Shown: positions 39,046-46,850 of the stretch, in pieces | Position numbering within the stretch: position 1 is the stretch's first letter | Layout of the letters: each line of letters begins with the position of its first letter | From: an uncultured Acidimicrobiales bacterium | Lineage (GTDB): Bacteria > Actinomycetota > Acidimicrobiia > Acidimicrobiales > CADCTF01 | DNA length: 49,497 bases | Reading direction: 5' to 3' | Assembly: GCA_902805655.1 (NCBI GenBank) | Contig: CADCTF010000114.1 | Location: 1 to 49,497 of the forward strand | Position numbers and translations under genes: made by a program | Notes under the pieces: model-generated | Seen by the model: the letters and a program-made list of their open reading frames with translations, nothing else | Databases searched by the model: none | What the model was told of the DNA's origin: nothing

Positions 39046-40926
39046 ATGAGCGAGATCAACACCTGGATGGCGCTGCACAGCGCGATGCAAGCCGACGGCC
39101 GAGCCCGGCGGTCGGTCGGTCGGGCCACCCGTCGCCGGGTGCTGGACTTCGCGCGGCCTCACGGCCGCACGATCATCACGTTCCTGGTGCTGGCCACCAT
39201 CTCCGCCATGCTCGGCGTAGCCACACCCCTGCTCGCCGGCCGGGCGGTGAACGCCATCGTCGAGCGGGAGGCGCAGCGCACCGTCGTGCTGCTCGCGGTG
39301 CTGATCGCGCTCGTCGCCCTGCTCGACGCCGGTGTGGGCCTGCTCGAGCGGTACACCTCGTCCCGCCTCGGTGAGGGCCTGATCCTCGACCTTCGCCGGC
39401 GCGTCTTCGAGCACGTGCAAGGCATGCCGATCGCCTTCTTCACCCGCACCCACACAGGCGCCCTCGTCAGCCGCCTCAACAACGACGTGATCGGCGCCCA
39501 GCGGGCGTTCACATCCGCCCTGTCCGGCATCGTCACGAACGTGATCGTGCTCGTGCTGACCCTGGGCGTGATGCTGCGCCTGTCGTGGATCATCACGCTG
39601 CTGGCCGTCGTGCTGCTGCCCGTCTTCCTGATCCCGGCGCGTCGCGTCGGGGCCCGCGTCGGCCTGCTCGAGCGGGAGGCGGCCGAGCACAACGCGGCCA
39701 TGACGTCGCAGATGACCGAGCGCTTCTCCGCCCCGGGCGCCACCCTGGTCAAGCTGTTCGGCCGGCCGACCGAAGAGGCCGACGCGTTCGGGCTCCGGGC
39801 CACGCGGGTGCGTGACATCGGCGTGCGCTCGGCCATGGCGGCCGAGGTCTTCCTGCGGGCCCTCACCCTCGTCTCGGGCCTGGCTCTGGCGCTGATCTAC
39901 GGCCTCGGTGGCTACCTCGCGCTGCGCAACGACCTGGCGCCGGGCACGGTCGTCACCATGGCGCTGCTCATCGGCCGCCTCTACGCCCCCCTCACGGCCT
40001 TGGCCACCGCCCGGCTCGACGTGGTGACCGCGATGGTGAGCTTCGAGCGGGTCTTCGAGGTGCTCGACATCGAGCCGCTCGTGAAGGAGCCGGACCACCC
40101 CCTGCCTCTGCCCCAGGGGCCGGTGACCGTGGAGCTGACCGACGTCCGCTTCGCCTACCCCTCGGCCGACAAGGTGTCGCTGGCGTCACTCGAGGAGGTG
40201 GCCGTGCTCGACGACCGGCTGGGCGAAGAGGTGCTGCACGGCGTCTCGTTCCGCATCGAGGCGGGCCAGACCGTTGCCCTCGTCGGGCCTTCCGGCGCGG
40301 GCAAGTCGACCATCGCGTCACTGGTGCCTCGCCTGTACGACCCGGACGCGGGCACGGTGGCCATCGCCGGCGTCGACGTCCGCGACCTCACGTTCGAGGA
40401 CCTGCGGGGGGCGGTGGGCGTCGTCACCCAGGACGGGCACCTGTTCCACGACACCATCCGGGCCAACCTGGCCTACGCCGCCCCGGAGGCCGACGAGGCG
40501 AAGATCTGGGACGCCCTCACGAGCGCCCGGCTGGACGGCCTGGTGCGGTCGCTGCCCGACGGCCTCGACACGGTGGTGGGCGAGCGTGGCTACCGCCTCT
40601 CGGGCGGTGAGCGGCAGCGGCTCACCATCGCCCGCCTCCTCCTGGCCGAGCCGCGGCTCGTGATCCTCGACGAGGCCACCGCGCACCTCGACTCGGAGTC
40701 GGAGGTGGCCGTGCAGGATGCGCTGGCCGCGGCCTTGGCCGGGCGCACGGCGATCGTGATCGCCCACCGGCTCTCGACCATCAAGGCCGCCGACACCATC
40801 CTGGTGATCGAGGCCGGGCAGGTGGTGGAGCAGGGCTCACACGTGCAGCTGCTCGCCGCCGGGGGCCGCTACGCCGACCTCTACCGCACCCAGTTCGCCG
40901 ACAACGCCGCTTCTGCCCTGGCCTGA
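39046..40926 (+). CDS. ABC exporter (homodimer type), probable SoxR target
   Basis: A 626-residue half-transporter: six-helix membrane domain and C-terminal ATPase with Walker A GPSGAGKST, Q-loop VTQDGHLF, signature LSGGERQR, Walker B LVILDEATAHLD and H-loop AHRLST. All catalytic residues are present, so it can act as a homodimer. Start ATG 39046 (MSEINTWMALHS) fits the promoter position. Its place behind the SoxR box suggests efflux of redox-active compounds; in Streptomyces coelicolor the SoxR regulon likewise includes an ABC transporter. A short insertion (about residues 375-395, SADKVSLASLEEVAVLDDR) precedes Walker A. Confidence 0.9.
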   Translation: MSEINTWMALHSAMQADGRARRSVGRATRRRVLDFARPHGRTIITFLVLATISAMLGVATPLLAGRAVNAIVEREAQRTVVLLAVLIALVALLDAGVGLLERYTSSRLGEGLILDLRRRVFEHVQGMPIAFFTRTHTGALVSRLNNDVIGAQRAFTSALSGIVTNVIVLVLTLGVMLRLSWIITLLAVVLLPVFLIPARRVGARVGLLEREAAEHNAAMTSQMTERFSAPGATLVKLFGRPTEEADAFGLRATRVRDIGVRSAMAAEVFLRALTLVSGLALALIYGLGGYLALRNDLAPGTVVTMALLIGRLYAPLTALATARLDVVTAMVSFERVFEVLDIEPLVKEPDHPLPLPQGPVTVELTDVRFAYPSADKVSLASLEEVAVLDDRLGEEVLHGVSFRIEAGQTVALVGPSGAGKSTIASLVPRLYDPDAGTVAIAGVDVRDLTFEDLRGAVGVVTQDGHLFHDTIRANLAYAAPEADEAKIWDALTSARLDGLVRSLPDGLDTVVGERGYRLSGGERQRLTIARLLLAEPRLVILDEATAHLDSESEVAVQDALAAALAGRTAIVIAHRLSTIKAADTILVIEAGQVVEQGSHVQLLAAGGRYADLYRTQFADNAASALA

Positions 40927-40962
40927 CCGTCCCACCGCAGCGTCCCTTGGTAGACCGGTCGT

Positions 40963-41928
40963 GTGCACCCGATCGCATCGGCGGCCGCCGCCGCCCCGGC
41001 CGAACCCGGGGTCTACTTCTTCGTCGTGGACGACCGCGAGCTGCTCTACATCGGGAAGGCGGCCAACCTCCGGAGCCGCCTGCAGCAACACGCGCGATCC
41101 GTTGCCGGTGGGGGCACGGCTCGCATGTCGCTCTGGCGTTCCTCGATCGCGGAGGCGCGCTGGGACACCTGCGCCGACGAGGAAGCGGCCGCGGGCCGGG
41201 AGGCGGACCTCATCGTCTCCTTCCGTCCTCTGTTCAACCGGTCCTTGACCACCGAGGGCCGGTGGGTGTACATCGCCACGGCGGCGGGCTCGGCCACGCG
41301 GGACGTCCGCCTGGTGCTGACCGCGACGCCCGCCGCTTCCACCGCGGCGGCCGCCGGCGCAGCTCGGTCGGCACGCCTCTACGGGTGCTTCCCGCACCTC
41401 GGCACGGGCGTGAGCTCGCGCCGGGCCATCGCCTGCAGCGAGGGCTACGCCGCCCTGGTTCGCCTGCTGTGGGCGGCGGGCGACGAGGACGAACGTGCGG
41501 CGTACCCGGCCGCCATCGTCGGTCCTTCGCCACCAGTCGATGTGGTCGTGCCGTTCGGTGACGACCTGGCGACGGAGCTGCACCGCCTGCTGTCCGGCCA
41601 GAGCCCTCGGCTGCTCGACCGGCTGGCCGAGCTCGCCGGCCGGCGGCGCCCGCCCGTGATGCTCCCGGCCCTGCGGCGTGACCACGCCTCGGCCGCGGCG
41701 TTCTTCCACCAGGGACCCCGTGAGCTCCGCGCGCTGCGCCGTCGGCACGCGCTGCCGGCCCAGCCGATCACCCGGGAGACGATCGAGTCGTTGCTGGAGG
41801 CCGAGCTGCGAGCCACCATCGGCGACTTCCGGCTGCCCGCGCTGGACGACCCCATCGCAGGGGTGCTCGGCGCCCGGGCGTCGCGTGCCCATGCGACGAA
41901 GGCAGCCCTCCGCCGGCGACGCACCTGA
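40963..41928 (+). CDS. GIY-YIG nuclease-domain protein
   Basis: A 321-residue protein. The N-terminal ~90 residues form a GIY-YIG domain: GVYFFVVDDRELLYIGKAANLRSRLQQH contains the G-V-Y and Y-I-G halves and the conserved arginine, and AAGREADLIVSFRPLFN carries the catalytic glutamate, as in UvrC and Cho. The remaining 230 residues have no recognised domain; the UvrC C-terminal endonuclease and HhH parts are absent. A role in DNA repair or in cutting structured DNA is likely but unproven. GTG 40963 is the probable start, 36 bases after the exporter stop, so it may be co-transcribed with the SoxR target. Confidence 0.8.
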   Translation: MHPIASAAAAAPAEPGVYFFVVDDRELLYIGKAANLRSRLQQHARSVAGGGTARMSLWRSSIAEARWDTCADEEAAAGREADLIVSFRPLFNRSLTTEGRWVYIATAAGSATRDVRLVLTATPAASTAAAAGAARSARLYGCFPHLGTGVSSRRAIACSEGYAALVRLLWAAGDEDERAAYPAAIVGPSPPVDVVVPFGDDLATELHRLLSGQSPRLLDRLAELAGRRRPPVMLPALRRDHASAAAFFHQGPRELRALRRRHALPAQPITRETIESLLEAELRATIGDFRLPALDDPIAGVLGARASRAHATKAALRRRRT

Positions 41929-41958
41929 CGGTACGTTCGCGCCGCGGATGCGGATCGG

Positions 41959-42796
41959 GTGCGATCGCGGCTGGACGAGGAGGCCCAACGGTTCTCCGTG
42001 CCGGGCGCCCAGGTGGGGTTGCTGCGGGGCGCCGACCGACTCGTCGTGCCCTGGGGGGCTCTGCAGGCGGGCGGCACCGAACCGGTGCGGCGCACGACGC
42101 CGTTCCACGCCGGCTCGATCACCAAGTCACTCGTGGCCCTGGCGGTCGTCGACGCCGCCCGGCGAGGAGAGGTAGACCTGGACACGCCCTGCAGTGAGCA
42201 GGGCGCGGGTCTCTGGAGCGACACCCCGAGAGCGCTGATGGGCTCGACCACCGGGCGGCCCAACCTGTTGCCCGAGCCGGACGAGGAGCTCGAGCCGTTC
42301 GTCGCACGCGTGGCCGCCATGCCGCTCGTCCACGCGCCAGGTCGGTTCTCCTACTGCAACGCAGGATGGCCGGTGCTGGACCTGCTGCTGCGCCGGTGCT
42401 GCGGCGGCGGCTGCGAAGAGCTGGGGGCCGATCGGCTGCTGCGGCGACCGCTCGCCTTCGGCATGCCGGCGGGTGCCGCGCTCGGGCACGGGGCTGCGCC
42501 CGGAGAGCCGGCCCGCCCGGTGCCTGACGTGTACGCCGCCTCGGCGTCGGCCGCCGGTTCCCGCTGGTGGACGACGGCCGACGAGCTGCTCGACTACGCC
42601 GCCCTGCACCCCCGCTGGACGAGCCGGCGACACCCTGCAGCTGCACGCCGAGGCCCTGGGTGAACCGCAGCCGCTCACCTTTCGTCGGGTCGGCGACGAC
42701 GCCTTCGCCCGCCCGGGCCACCATCCCGGCGGCATGACCATCGCCGTCGACGACGACCTGTTGTACTTCGGGCCCATGGCGCTGGCCCGCAGCTAG
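41959..42796 (+). pseudogene. frameshifted, shortened beta-lactamase/penicillin-binding-protein-like gene
   Basis: The first frame (to 42663) has the serine-hydrolase motifs of class C beta-lactamase-like proteins: GSITKS (S-x-x-K) and FSYCNAGW (Y-x-N). The expected family C-terminus, FRRVGDDAFARPGHHPGGMTIAV, is present but in the next frame (ending 42796), so a frameshift lies between about 42600 and 42660. The protein is also much shorter than the usual 380-450 residues, with the segments between the motifs compressed. Either this is a decaying gene or there is a sequencing error plus natural shortening. GTG 41959 is the likely start. Confidence 0.6.
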
Positions 42797-42797
42797 G

Positions 42798-43502
42798 TCA
42801 GGCCACCTCGAGCAGGAGGTCGGCCAGCTCACGGGGCCGGTTGCTGGCCACCATGTGGTTGGTGTCGACCTCCCGGTACTCCCATGCCGGCGACGTGCGC
42901 GCGTGGGCCGCGGCCACGTCGAACGGCCCGCTGCCGGGGCTGGTGGGTGCGTCGGCGGTGGCGCGGATGTAGGTCAGACCGAAGGGATGTTCCTCGAGCG
43001 GGCGGCGCAGCCGCACCGCCTCGGTGAAGCAACGGAGGGGGTGCGGCGTGCGCCGCGCCGCCATCAGGGCACCCTCGACCGGGTCGTCGAACTCACGGGG
43101 TGGGGGCGGCACCAGCCACTCCTCGCCGATCGTGAATCCGTCCGCAACCGGTCGGCCGACGAGGCCGAAGAGCGACTGCCCGTCGGCCGGCACGAAGGCG
43201 TCGAGGTACACGAGGTGGTGCACCCGGTCGCCGATGTGCTCGAGGGCCCCCGTGACGACCATGCCGCCGTACGAGTACCCGAGGAGCACGATGTCCCGCA
43301 GGTCCTCGTACAGCACGGCGTTGACCACGTCGGAGATGTGCGTGGACAGGTCGACCTGGGGACTGGTGAGGTGCGCTCGTTCGCCGATGCCGGTGAGGCT
43401 CGGCGTGAAGACGCCATGCCCTCGCGCGGCCAGCAGCGGGCGCACCAGCCGGAAGGTGTGGGCGCCGCTCCATGCCCCGTGCACCAACACGTACGTCGTC
43501 AT
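42798..43502 (-). CDS. alpha/beta hydrolase
   Basis: A 234-residue alpha/beta-hydrolase. It opens with TTYVLVHGAWSGAHTF (HG oxyanion region), has the nucleophile elbow GYSYGGM (serine) and the C-terminal histidine in VDTNHMVASNRP. The length and the motif pattern resemble esterase/hydroxynitrile-lyase-like proteins (salicylate-esterase group). The substrate is unknown. The start ATG overlaps the stop of the upstream DUF1905-like gene by 4 bases, so the two are co-translated. Confidence 0.85.
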   Translation of the reverse strand: MTTYVLVHGAWSGAHTFRLVRPLLAARGHGVFTPSLTGIGERAHLTSPQVDLSTHISDVVNAVLYEDLRDIVLLGYSYGGMVVTGALEHIGDRVHHLVYLDAFVPADGQSLFGLVGRPVADGFTIGEEWLVPPPPREFDDPVEGALMAARRTPHPLRCFTEAVRLRRPLEEHPFGLTYIRATADAPTSPGSGPFDVAAAHARTSPAWEYREVDTNHMVASNRPRELADLLLEVA

Positions 43503-43990
43503 GCTGCTCCCCGTTCTTTCACGCCCTCGTGGCACAGGCGGACCACCTCGGCGATGCGTTCCGCTCGTACCTCGGGACGGCGCTTGGTGCCGTCGATCCA
43601 GCGCAGGTACGCCTTCCGGTAGAACTGCGCCAGCGAGTCGAAGAAGGCGCCGGCCTGCGGGTCGGCTTCGAGCGCCTCGGCCACGTCGGCGTCGAGGTCG
43701 CCGCGCTGCGGCCCTTCCGGCGAGAGCGTCACCGTCACCTCGTCCCCCGGGCTCACGCCGCAGTCCCGACGCCAGGCCGCACCGAGCACGAAGGCTGCGC
43801 CACCAGCGGAGCGCTCGAGCACGGCACGAACGGCCATGCCGTTGACCGTGCCGGCGACGTGATGGTCGGGCTTGGCGCCCCAGACCGCGTCGGGATCGAA
43901 CGGCACCGGCACCAGCACACGCCTCTTGGGCCCCGCGACGACCACCGCGGTGTAGTCCTGCGTCGCCCCCACGGCCTCATCGTCGCGCAC
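43499..43990 (-). CDS. DUF1905/YdeI-like protein
   Basis: A 163-residue protein. The N-terminal half is a DUF1905 beta-barrel (VVVAGPKRRVLVPVPFDPDAVWG, GTVNGMAVRAVLERSAGG, GVSPGDEVTVTL), the C-terminal half a YdeI/OmpD-associated helical part (ADVAEALEADPQAGAFFDSL and YRKAYLRWIDGTKRRPEVRAERI). The two-part layout and length are typical. Function is not established. It precedes and overlaps the hydrolase gene. Confidence 0.82.
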   Translation of the reverse strand: MRDDEAVGATQDYTAVVVAGPKRRVLVPVPFDPDAVWGAKPDHHVAGTVNGMAVRAVLERSAGGAAFVLGAAWRRDCGVSPGDEVTVTLSPEGPQRGDLDADVAEALEADPQAGAFFDSLAQFYRKAYLRWIDGTKRRPEVRAERIAEVVRLCHEGVKERGAA

Positions 43991-44018
43991 CGGTTCGCGC
44001 CAGGGCGGACCGGCGGGC

Positions 44019-44405
44019 TCAGAGGGCGGCGATGGCGTCGATCTCCACCAGGTAGTGGGGGTTGGCGAGCCCGGCCACGGTGAGCACGGTGATGGCGGTG
44101 GCGTGGTGGCCCCAGACCTTGGCCGACGCGGCGAAGCCCTCCCGCATGTCGGCGCCCGCCACGACGTGGATCGTCAGCTTGGCCACGTGCTCCTGCGATG
44201 CGCCGGCCGCCTCCAGGACGGTCAGCAGGTTCCGCAGCGCCTGCTCGGTCTGCGGGCCGAGCTCGTCGCTGACCACCTCACCGCCGGCGTCGACGCCGTT
44301 CTGGCCACCGACGAACACCAGCCGGGTCCCCGGTTCGACGACCGTCGCCTGCGAGAACGCCGGGTTGGTGTGCAGCGATTCGGGATTGACGTGGGTGACG
44401 GCCAT
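44019..44405 (-). CDS. RidA/YjgF-family protein
   Basis: A 128-residue Rid-family protein, of normal length: RLVFVGGQNGVDAGGEV, QALRNLLTVLEAAGASQEHVAKLTIHVV and HYLVEIDAIAAL are the family blocks. RidA itself hydrolyses reactive enamine/imine intermediates from PLP enzymes, using a conserved arginine; here that region (GLANPHYLVEIDAIA) lacks the usual RAxVEV arginine, so it may be a non-archetypal Rid protein. ATG 44405 is preferred over 44420 because AAGGAG precedes it at 6 bases. It is divergent from the CGNR regulator across a palindromic operator. Confidence 0.85.
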   Translation of the reverse strand: MAVTHVNPESLHTNPAFSQATVVEPGTRLVFVGGQNGVDAGGEVVSDELGPQTEQALRNLLTVLEAAGASQEHVAKLTIHVVAGADMREGFAASAKVWGHHATAITVLTVAGLANPHYLVEIDAIAAL

Positions 44406-44419
44406 GGCGTGCTCCTTCA

Positions 44420-44448
44420 TTGATCCGACTGGGGTAACCGGTTATACT
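44420..44448 (+). promoter_or_regulatory. promoter of CGNR regulator with overlapping palindrome
   Basis: -35 TTGATC (44420-44425), 17-base spacer, -10 TATACT (44443-44448). Transcription would begin at or near ATG 44455, so the mRNA is probably leaderless. A perfect palindrome TAACCGGTTA (44435-44444) overlaps the spacer and -10 and lies 30 bases from the divergent RidA start, a good position for repression of both genes. Confidence 0.7.
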
Positions 44449-44454
44449 GGTGCC

Positions 44455-45078
44455 ATGCCGGTGCGGTCAAACGTCCCCATGGTCTCGGCCGACGGAATCC
44501 GGTTCGAGGTGGCTACGGGAGCCGCCTGCATCGACTTCGTGTACACGGGCGGCGCAGGTGAGCGGGCCCGTTGGGAGACGTTGCACACGCCGCGTGATCT
44601 GGCCGCCTGGGCCTGCACATCAGGCATCGCGGCCGGAGCCGAGCCGGACGACGTGGTCGTGGAGGCCGGCGAGCTGGTGCTGGCCCGTGAGCTGCGAGAG
44701 GCCCTGTGGCAGAGCGCCAACCTCCTCGCCGACGGCATCCCGCTGAGCCCAGAGGCCACGGCCACCGTCAACCGAACGGCGACGGCGGCCGACCTCGTTC
44801 CCCAGCTGGTCGCCGACGCCGAGGGCTCCCGCACGGTGGCGCTGCACCGCCCCATCACCGGCGCTCAGGTGCTGTCCGCGCTCGCTCGGGACGCCATCTC
44901 ACTGGCGACTGGCCCGTACGCCGACCGGGTGAAGCGTTGCGGGGCCGACGACTGCGCCCTGCTGTTCGTCGACACGTCGAGGCCGGGGGCCCGGCGCTGG
45001 TGCGCGATGTCCCGCTGCGGCAACCGCAACAAGGCGAGAACACGACGACGAAACGAGGGAGACCATGCCAGTCGGTGA
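44455..45078 (+). CDS. CGNR zinc-finger transcriptional regulator (ABATE domain)
   Basis: A 207-residue protein. The N-terminal ABATE domain (about 10-150) contains TPRDLAAWA and LREALWQSANLLADG; the C-terminal zinc finger (about 160-200) has RCGADDCALLFVDTSRPGARRWCAMSRCGNRNKAR, with the diagnostic CGNR tetrad and two cysteine pairs. Such proteins are predicted stress- or ligand-responsive DNA-binding regulators. The palindrome in its own promoter suggests autoregulation. It overlaps the SRPBCC gene by 14 bases. Confidence 0.88.
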   Translation: MPVRSNVPMVSADGIRFEVATGAACIDFVYTGGAGERARWETLHTPRDLAAWACTSGIAAGAEPDDVVVEAGELVLARELREALWQSANLLADGIPLSPEATATVNRTATAADLVPQLVADAEGSRTVALHRPITGAQVLSALARDAISLATGPYADRVKRCGADDCALLFVDTSRPGARRWCAMSRCGNRNKARTRRRNEGDHASR

Positions 45079-45466
45079 GACAAAGGACGTCGGGTGGGAG
45101 ATCGGCGTGTCCAAGACGCTGCGCCACCCGGTCGAGGCGGTGTGGCAGGTCCTGGTCGGGCAGCCCTCGGTCTGGCTCGGTCCGGGCGCCGAGCTGCCGG
45201 CCGAGAAGGGTGACGCCTGGCGGGCGGGCGACGGATCAGGCGGAGAGCTGCGCAGCCGCAGGGAGCACGACCGCTTGCGGCTGACCCACTGGTCTCCGTC
45301 GGCCGGCCACGAGAGCACGGTGCAGGTGGCCCTGCGTGCGGCTTCGAGCGGCACCAGGGTCACGTTCCATCAGGAACGCCTGCGAAACGCCGACGAGCGC
45401 GAGGCGCAGCGGTCGCACTGGCAGGGCGTGATGGCTCAGCTGGAGAAAGCGCTCGCCTCCGCCTGA
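45065..45466 (+). CDS. SRPBCC (START/Bet v1-like) protein
   Basis: A 133-residue protein of the AHSA1/SRPBCC fold: the opening WEIGVSKTLRHPVEAVWQVLVG, the central acidic/basic strand RSRREHDRLRLTHWSP, and the C-terminal helix HWQGVMAQLEKAL are typical. These proteins bind hydrophobic ligands or act as co-regulators and chaperone cofactors. Overlap with the CGNR regulator gene by 14 bases (ATG 45065 inside its end) suggests that the two are expressed together, possibly with the SRPBCC protein supplying ligand binding. Confidence 0.8.
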   Translation: MPVGETKDVGWEIGVSKTLRHPVEAVWQVLVGQPSVWLGPGAELPAEKGDAWRAGDGSGGELRSRREHDRLRLTHWSPSAGHESTVQVALRAASSGTRVTFHQERLRNADEREAQRSHWQGVMAQLEKALASA

Positions 45467-45490
45467 GCGGGCTGGGAGCATGCGCCGATC

Positions 45491-46381
45491 GTGATCCGAG
45501 TGCCCGAGGTCGTGCAGAAGAAGGCGCTCGCGGTCGGCGCCGGGCAGTGGCTCGAAGACCTGGATCAGCTGGTCGCCGACCTGGAGCGGGAGTGGTCGAT
45601 CACCGTCGGCCGACCGTACGAGGGCGGCACCGAGGCCTACGTCGCCCAGGCCTCGTTCGGTGACGGCACGCCGTGCGTGCTGAAGGTGCTCGTGCCGAGG
45701 GACAGCGATGTCGCCGGCCACGAGATCACGGTGCTGCGCCTGGCCGACGGTGAGGGCTGCGTGCGGCTCCTGCGGGCTGACGAGCAGCGCGGTGCGATGC
45801 TCCTCGAACGCCTGGGCCGGTCGCTCTACGAGCTCGCGCTGCCCATCGGTCAGCGGCTGGAGATCCTCTGCGATGCCGCCCGCCGGGTGTGGCGGCCGGC
45901 GCCGGAGTCGGGCCTGCCCACCGGGGCCGAGAAGGCCCACTGGCTCATCGACTTCATCACCAGGTCGTGGGCCGAGCTCGACCATCCGTGCTCGGAGCGG
46001 GCCGTCGATCACGCCATCGCCTGTGCCGAGCGTCGCCTCCGCGCCCATGACGACGAGCGGGCGGTGCTCATCCACGGGGACGTCCACCAGTGGAACGCCA
46101 TCGAGTCGGCCGACGGGTTCAAGCTGGTGGATCCCGACGGGTTGCTGGCCGAGCCGGAGCTGGAGCTGGCCGTGCTGATGCGCGAGGACCCGCTCGAGCT
46201 GCCCGTCGGCGACGAGCGTTCCCGGGCCAGGTGGCTGGCGTCGCGCCTCGGGCTCGACGCAGAGGCGATCTGGGAGTGGGGCGTCGTCGAGCGGGTGTCC
46301 ACCGGGCTCCTCGCCACGCGGATCGACCTCCAGCCGCTGGGCCGCGAGATGCTGGCGGTCGCCGACCGGGTGGCCGACTGA
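45491..46381 (+). CDS. APH(6)-family aminoglycoside/hydroxyurea phosphotransferase-like protein
   Basis: A 296-residue kinase-fold protein. The catalytic loop is VLIHGDVHQWNAI (H-G-D-x-H-x-x-N) and the metal-binding motif is LVDPDGLLAEPELELAV, the pattern of the APH(6)/streptomycin and hydroxyurea phosphotransferase family. Chromosomal relatives are common in actinomycetes and do not always give resistance, so the substrate is open. GTG 45491 is the start. It follows the SRPBCC gene by 24 bases and is convergent with the stressosome operon. Confidence 0.82.
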   Translation: MIRVPEVVQKKALAVGAGQWLEDLDQLVADLEREWSITVGRPYEGGTEAYVAQASFGDGTPCVLKVLVPRDSDVAGHEITVLRLADGEGCVRLLRADEQRGAMLLERLGRSLYELALPIGQRLEILCDAARRVWRPAPESGLPTGAEKAHWLIDFITRSWAELDHPCSERAVDHAIACAERRLRAHDDERAVLIHGDVHQWNAIESADGFKLVDPDGLLAEPELELAVLMREDPLELPVGDERSRARWLASRLGLDAEAIWEWGVVERVSTGLLATRIDLQPLGREMLAVADRVAD

Positions 46382-46421
46382 CGACTGACGACGGACACAC
46401 CACGCCGCGCCGCCGACGCGG

Positions 46422-46832
46422 TCAGGTGTCGTGGCTCCCGAGGACGCCGAGCATCGACTTCCCGGCGCGGTGGCCGGTGGTGACGCTCTCGAGGTACTCC
46501 AGACCGTTCTCGAGATCGAGCGCCGTGGTGACGTCCAGCTCCATCCCGAGCTCGACGATGGAAAAGGCCACCTCGGGCTGGATGCCGACGATCACCGTGG
46601 TCGCCCCCCGCAGCCGGGCCATGTGCACGAGGTTGCGGAGCGACCACGAGCCGAACGAGTCCAGCACGTCGAGGGCCGCCACGTCGATGATGACCCCCTT
46701 GGCTCGATGGTTGGCGATCTCGGCCATGACGTCCTTCTGGAAGCGCATCAGCTCCGAGTCGTCGAGCGCAGCGTGGATGGACGCGATGAGGAAGTCGCCC
46801 TGCTGCAGGATCGACACGAACATGGCGGCCAC
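46422..46832 (-). CDS. rsbS: stressosome scaffold protein RsbS (STAS domain)
   Basis: A 136-residue single STAS-domain protein. The phosphorylation site is S59 in DVAALDVLDSFGSWSLRN, equivalent to S59 of Bacillus subtilis RsbS, and VIVGIQPEVAFSIVELGMEL matches RsbS closely. RsbS forms the stressosome core with RsbR and holds the kinase RsbT; phosphorylation of S59 frees RsbT. It is the last gene of the operon, 18 bases after RsbR. A GTG start at 46832 gives the same S59 numbering; ATG 46823 is the alternative. Confidence 0.88.
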   Translation of the reverse strand: MAAMFVSILQQGDFLIASIHAALDDSELMRFQKDVMAEIANHRAKGVIIDVAALDVLDSFGSWSLRNLVHMARLRGATTVIVGIQPEVAFSIVELGMELDVTTALDLENGLEYLESVTTGHRAGKSMLGVLGSHDT

Positions 46833-46850
46833 GGGTGCTCGGGTGTCCGG

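Noticed and set aside
45491-46381. Acquired streptomycin-resistance gene
   Set aside because: The APH(6)-like motifs are real, but there is no mobile element and composition is like its neighbours; similar chromosomal kinases need not give resistance.
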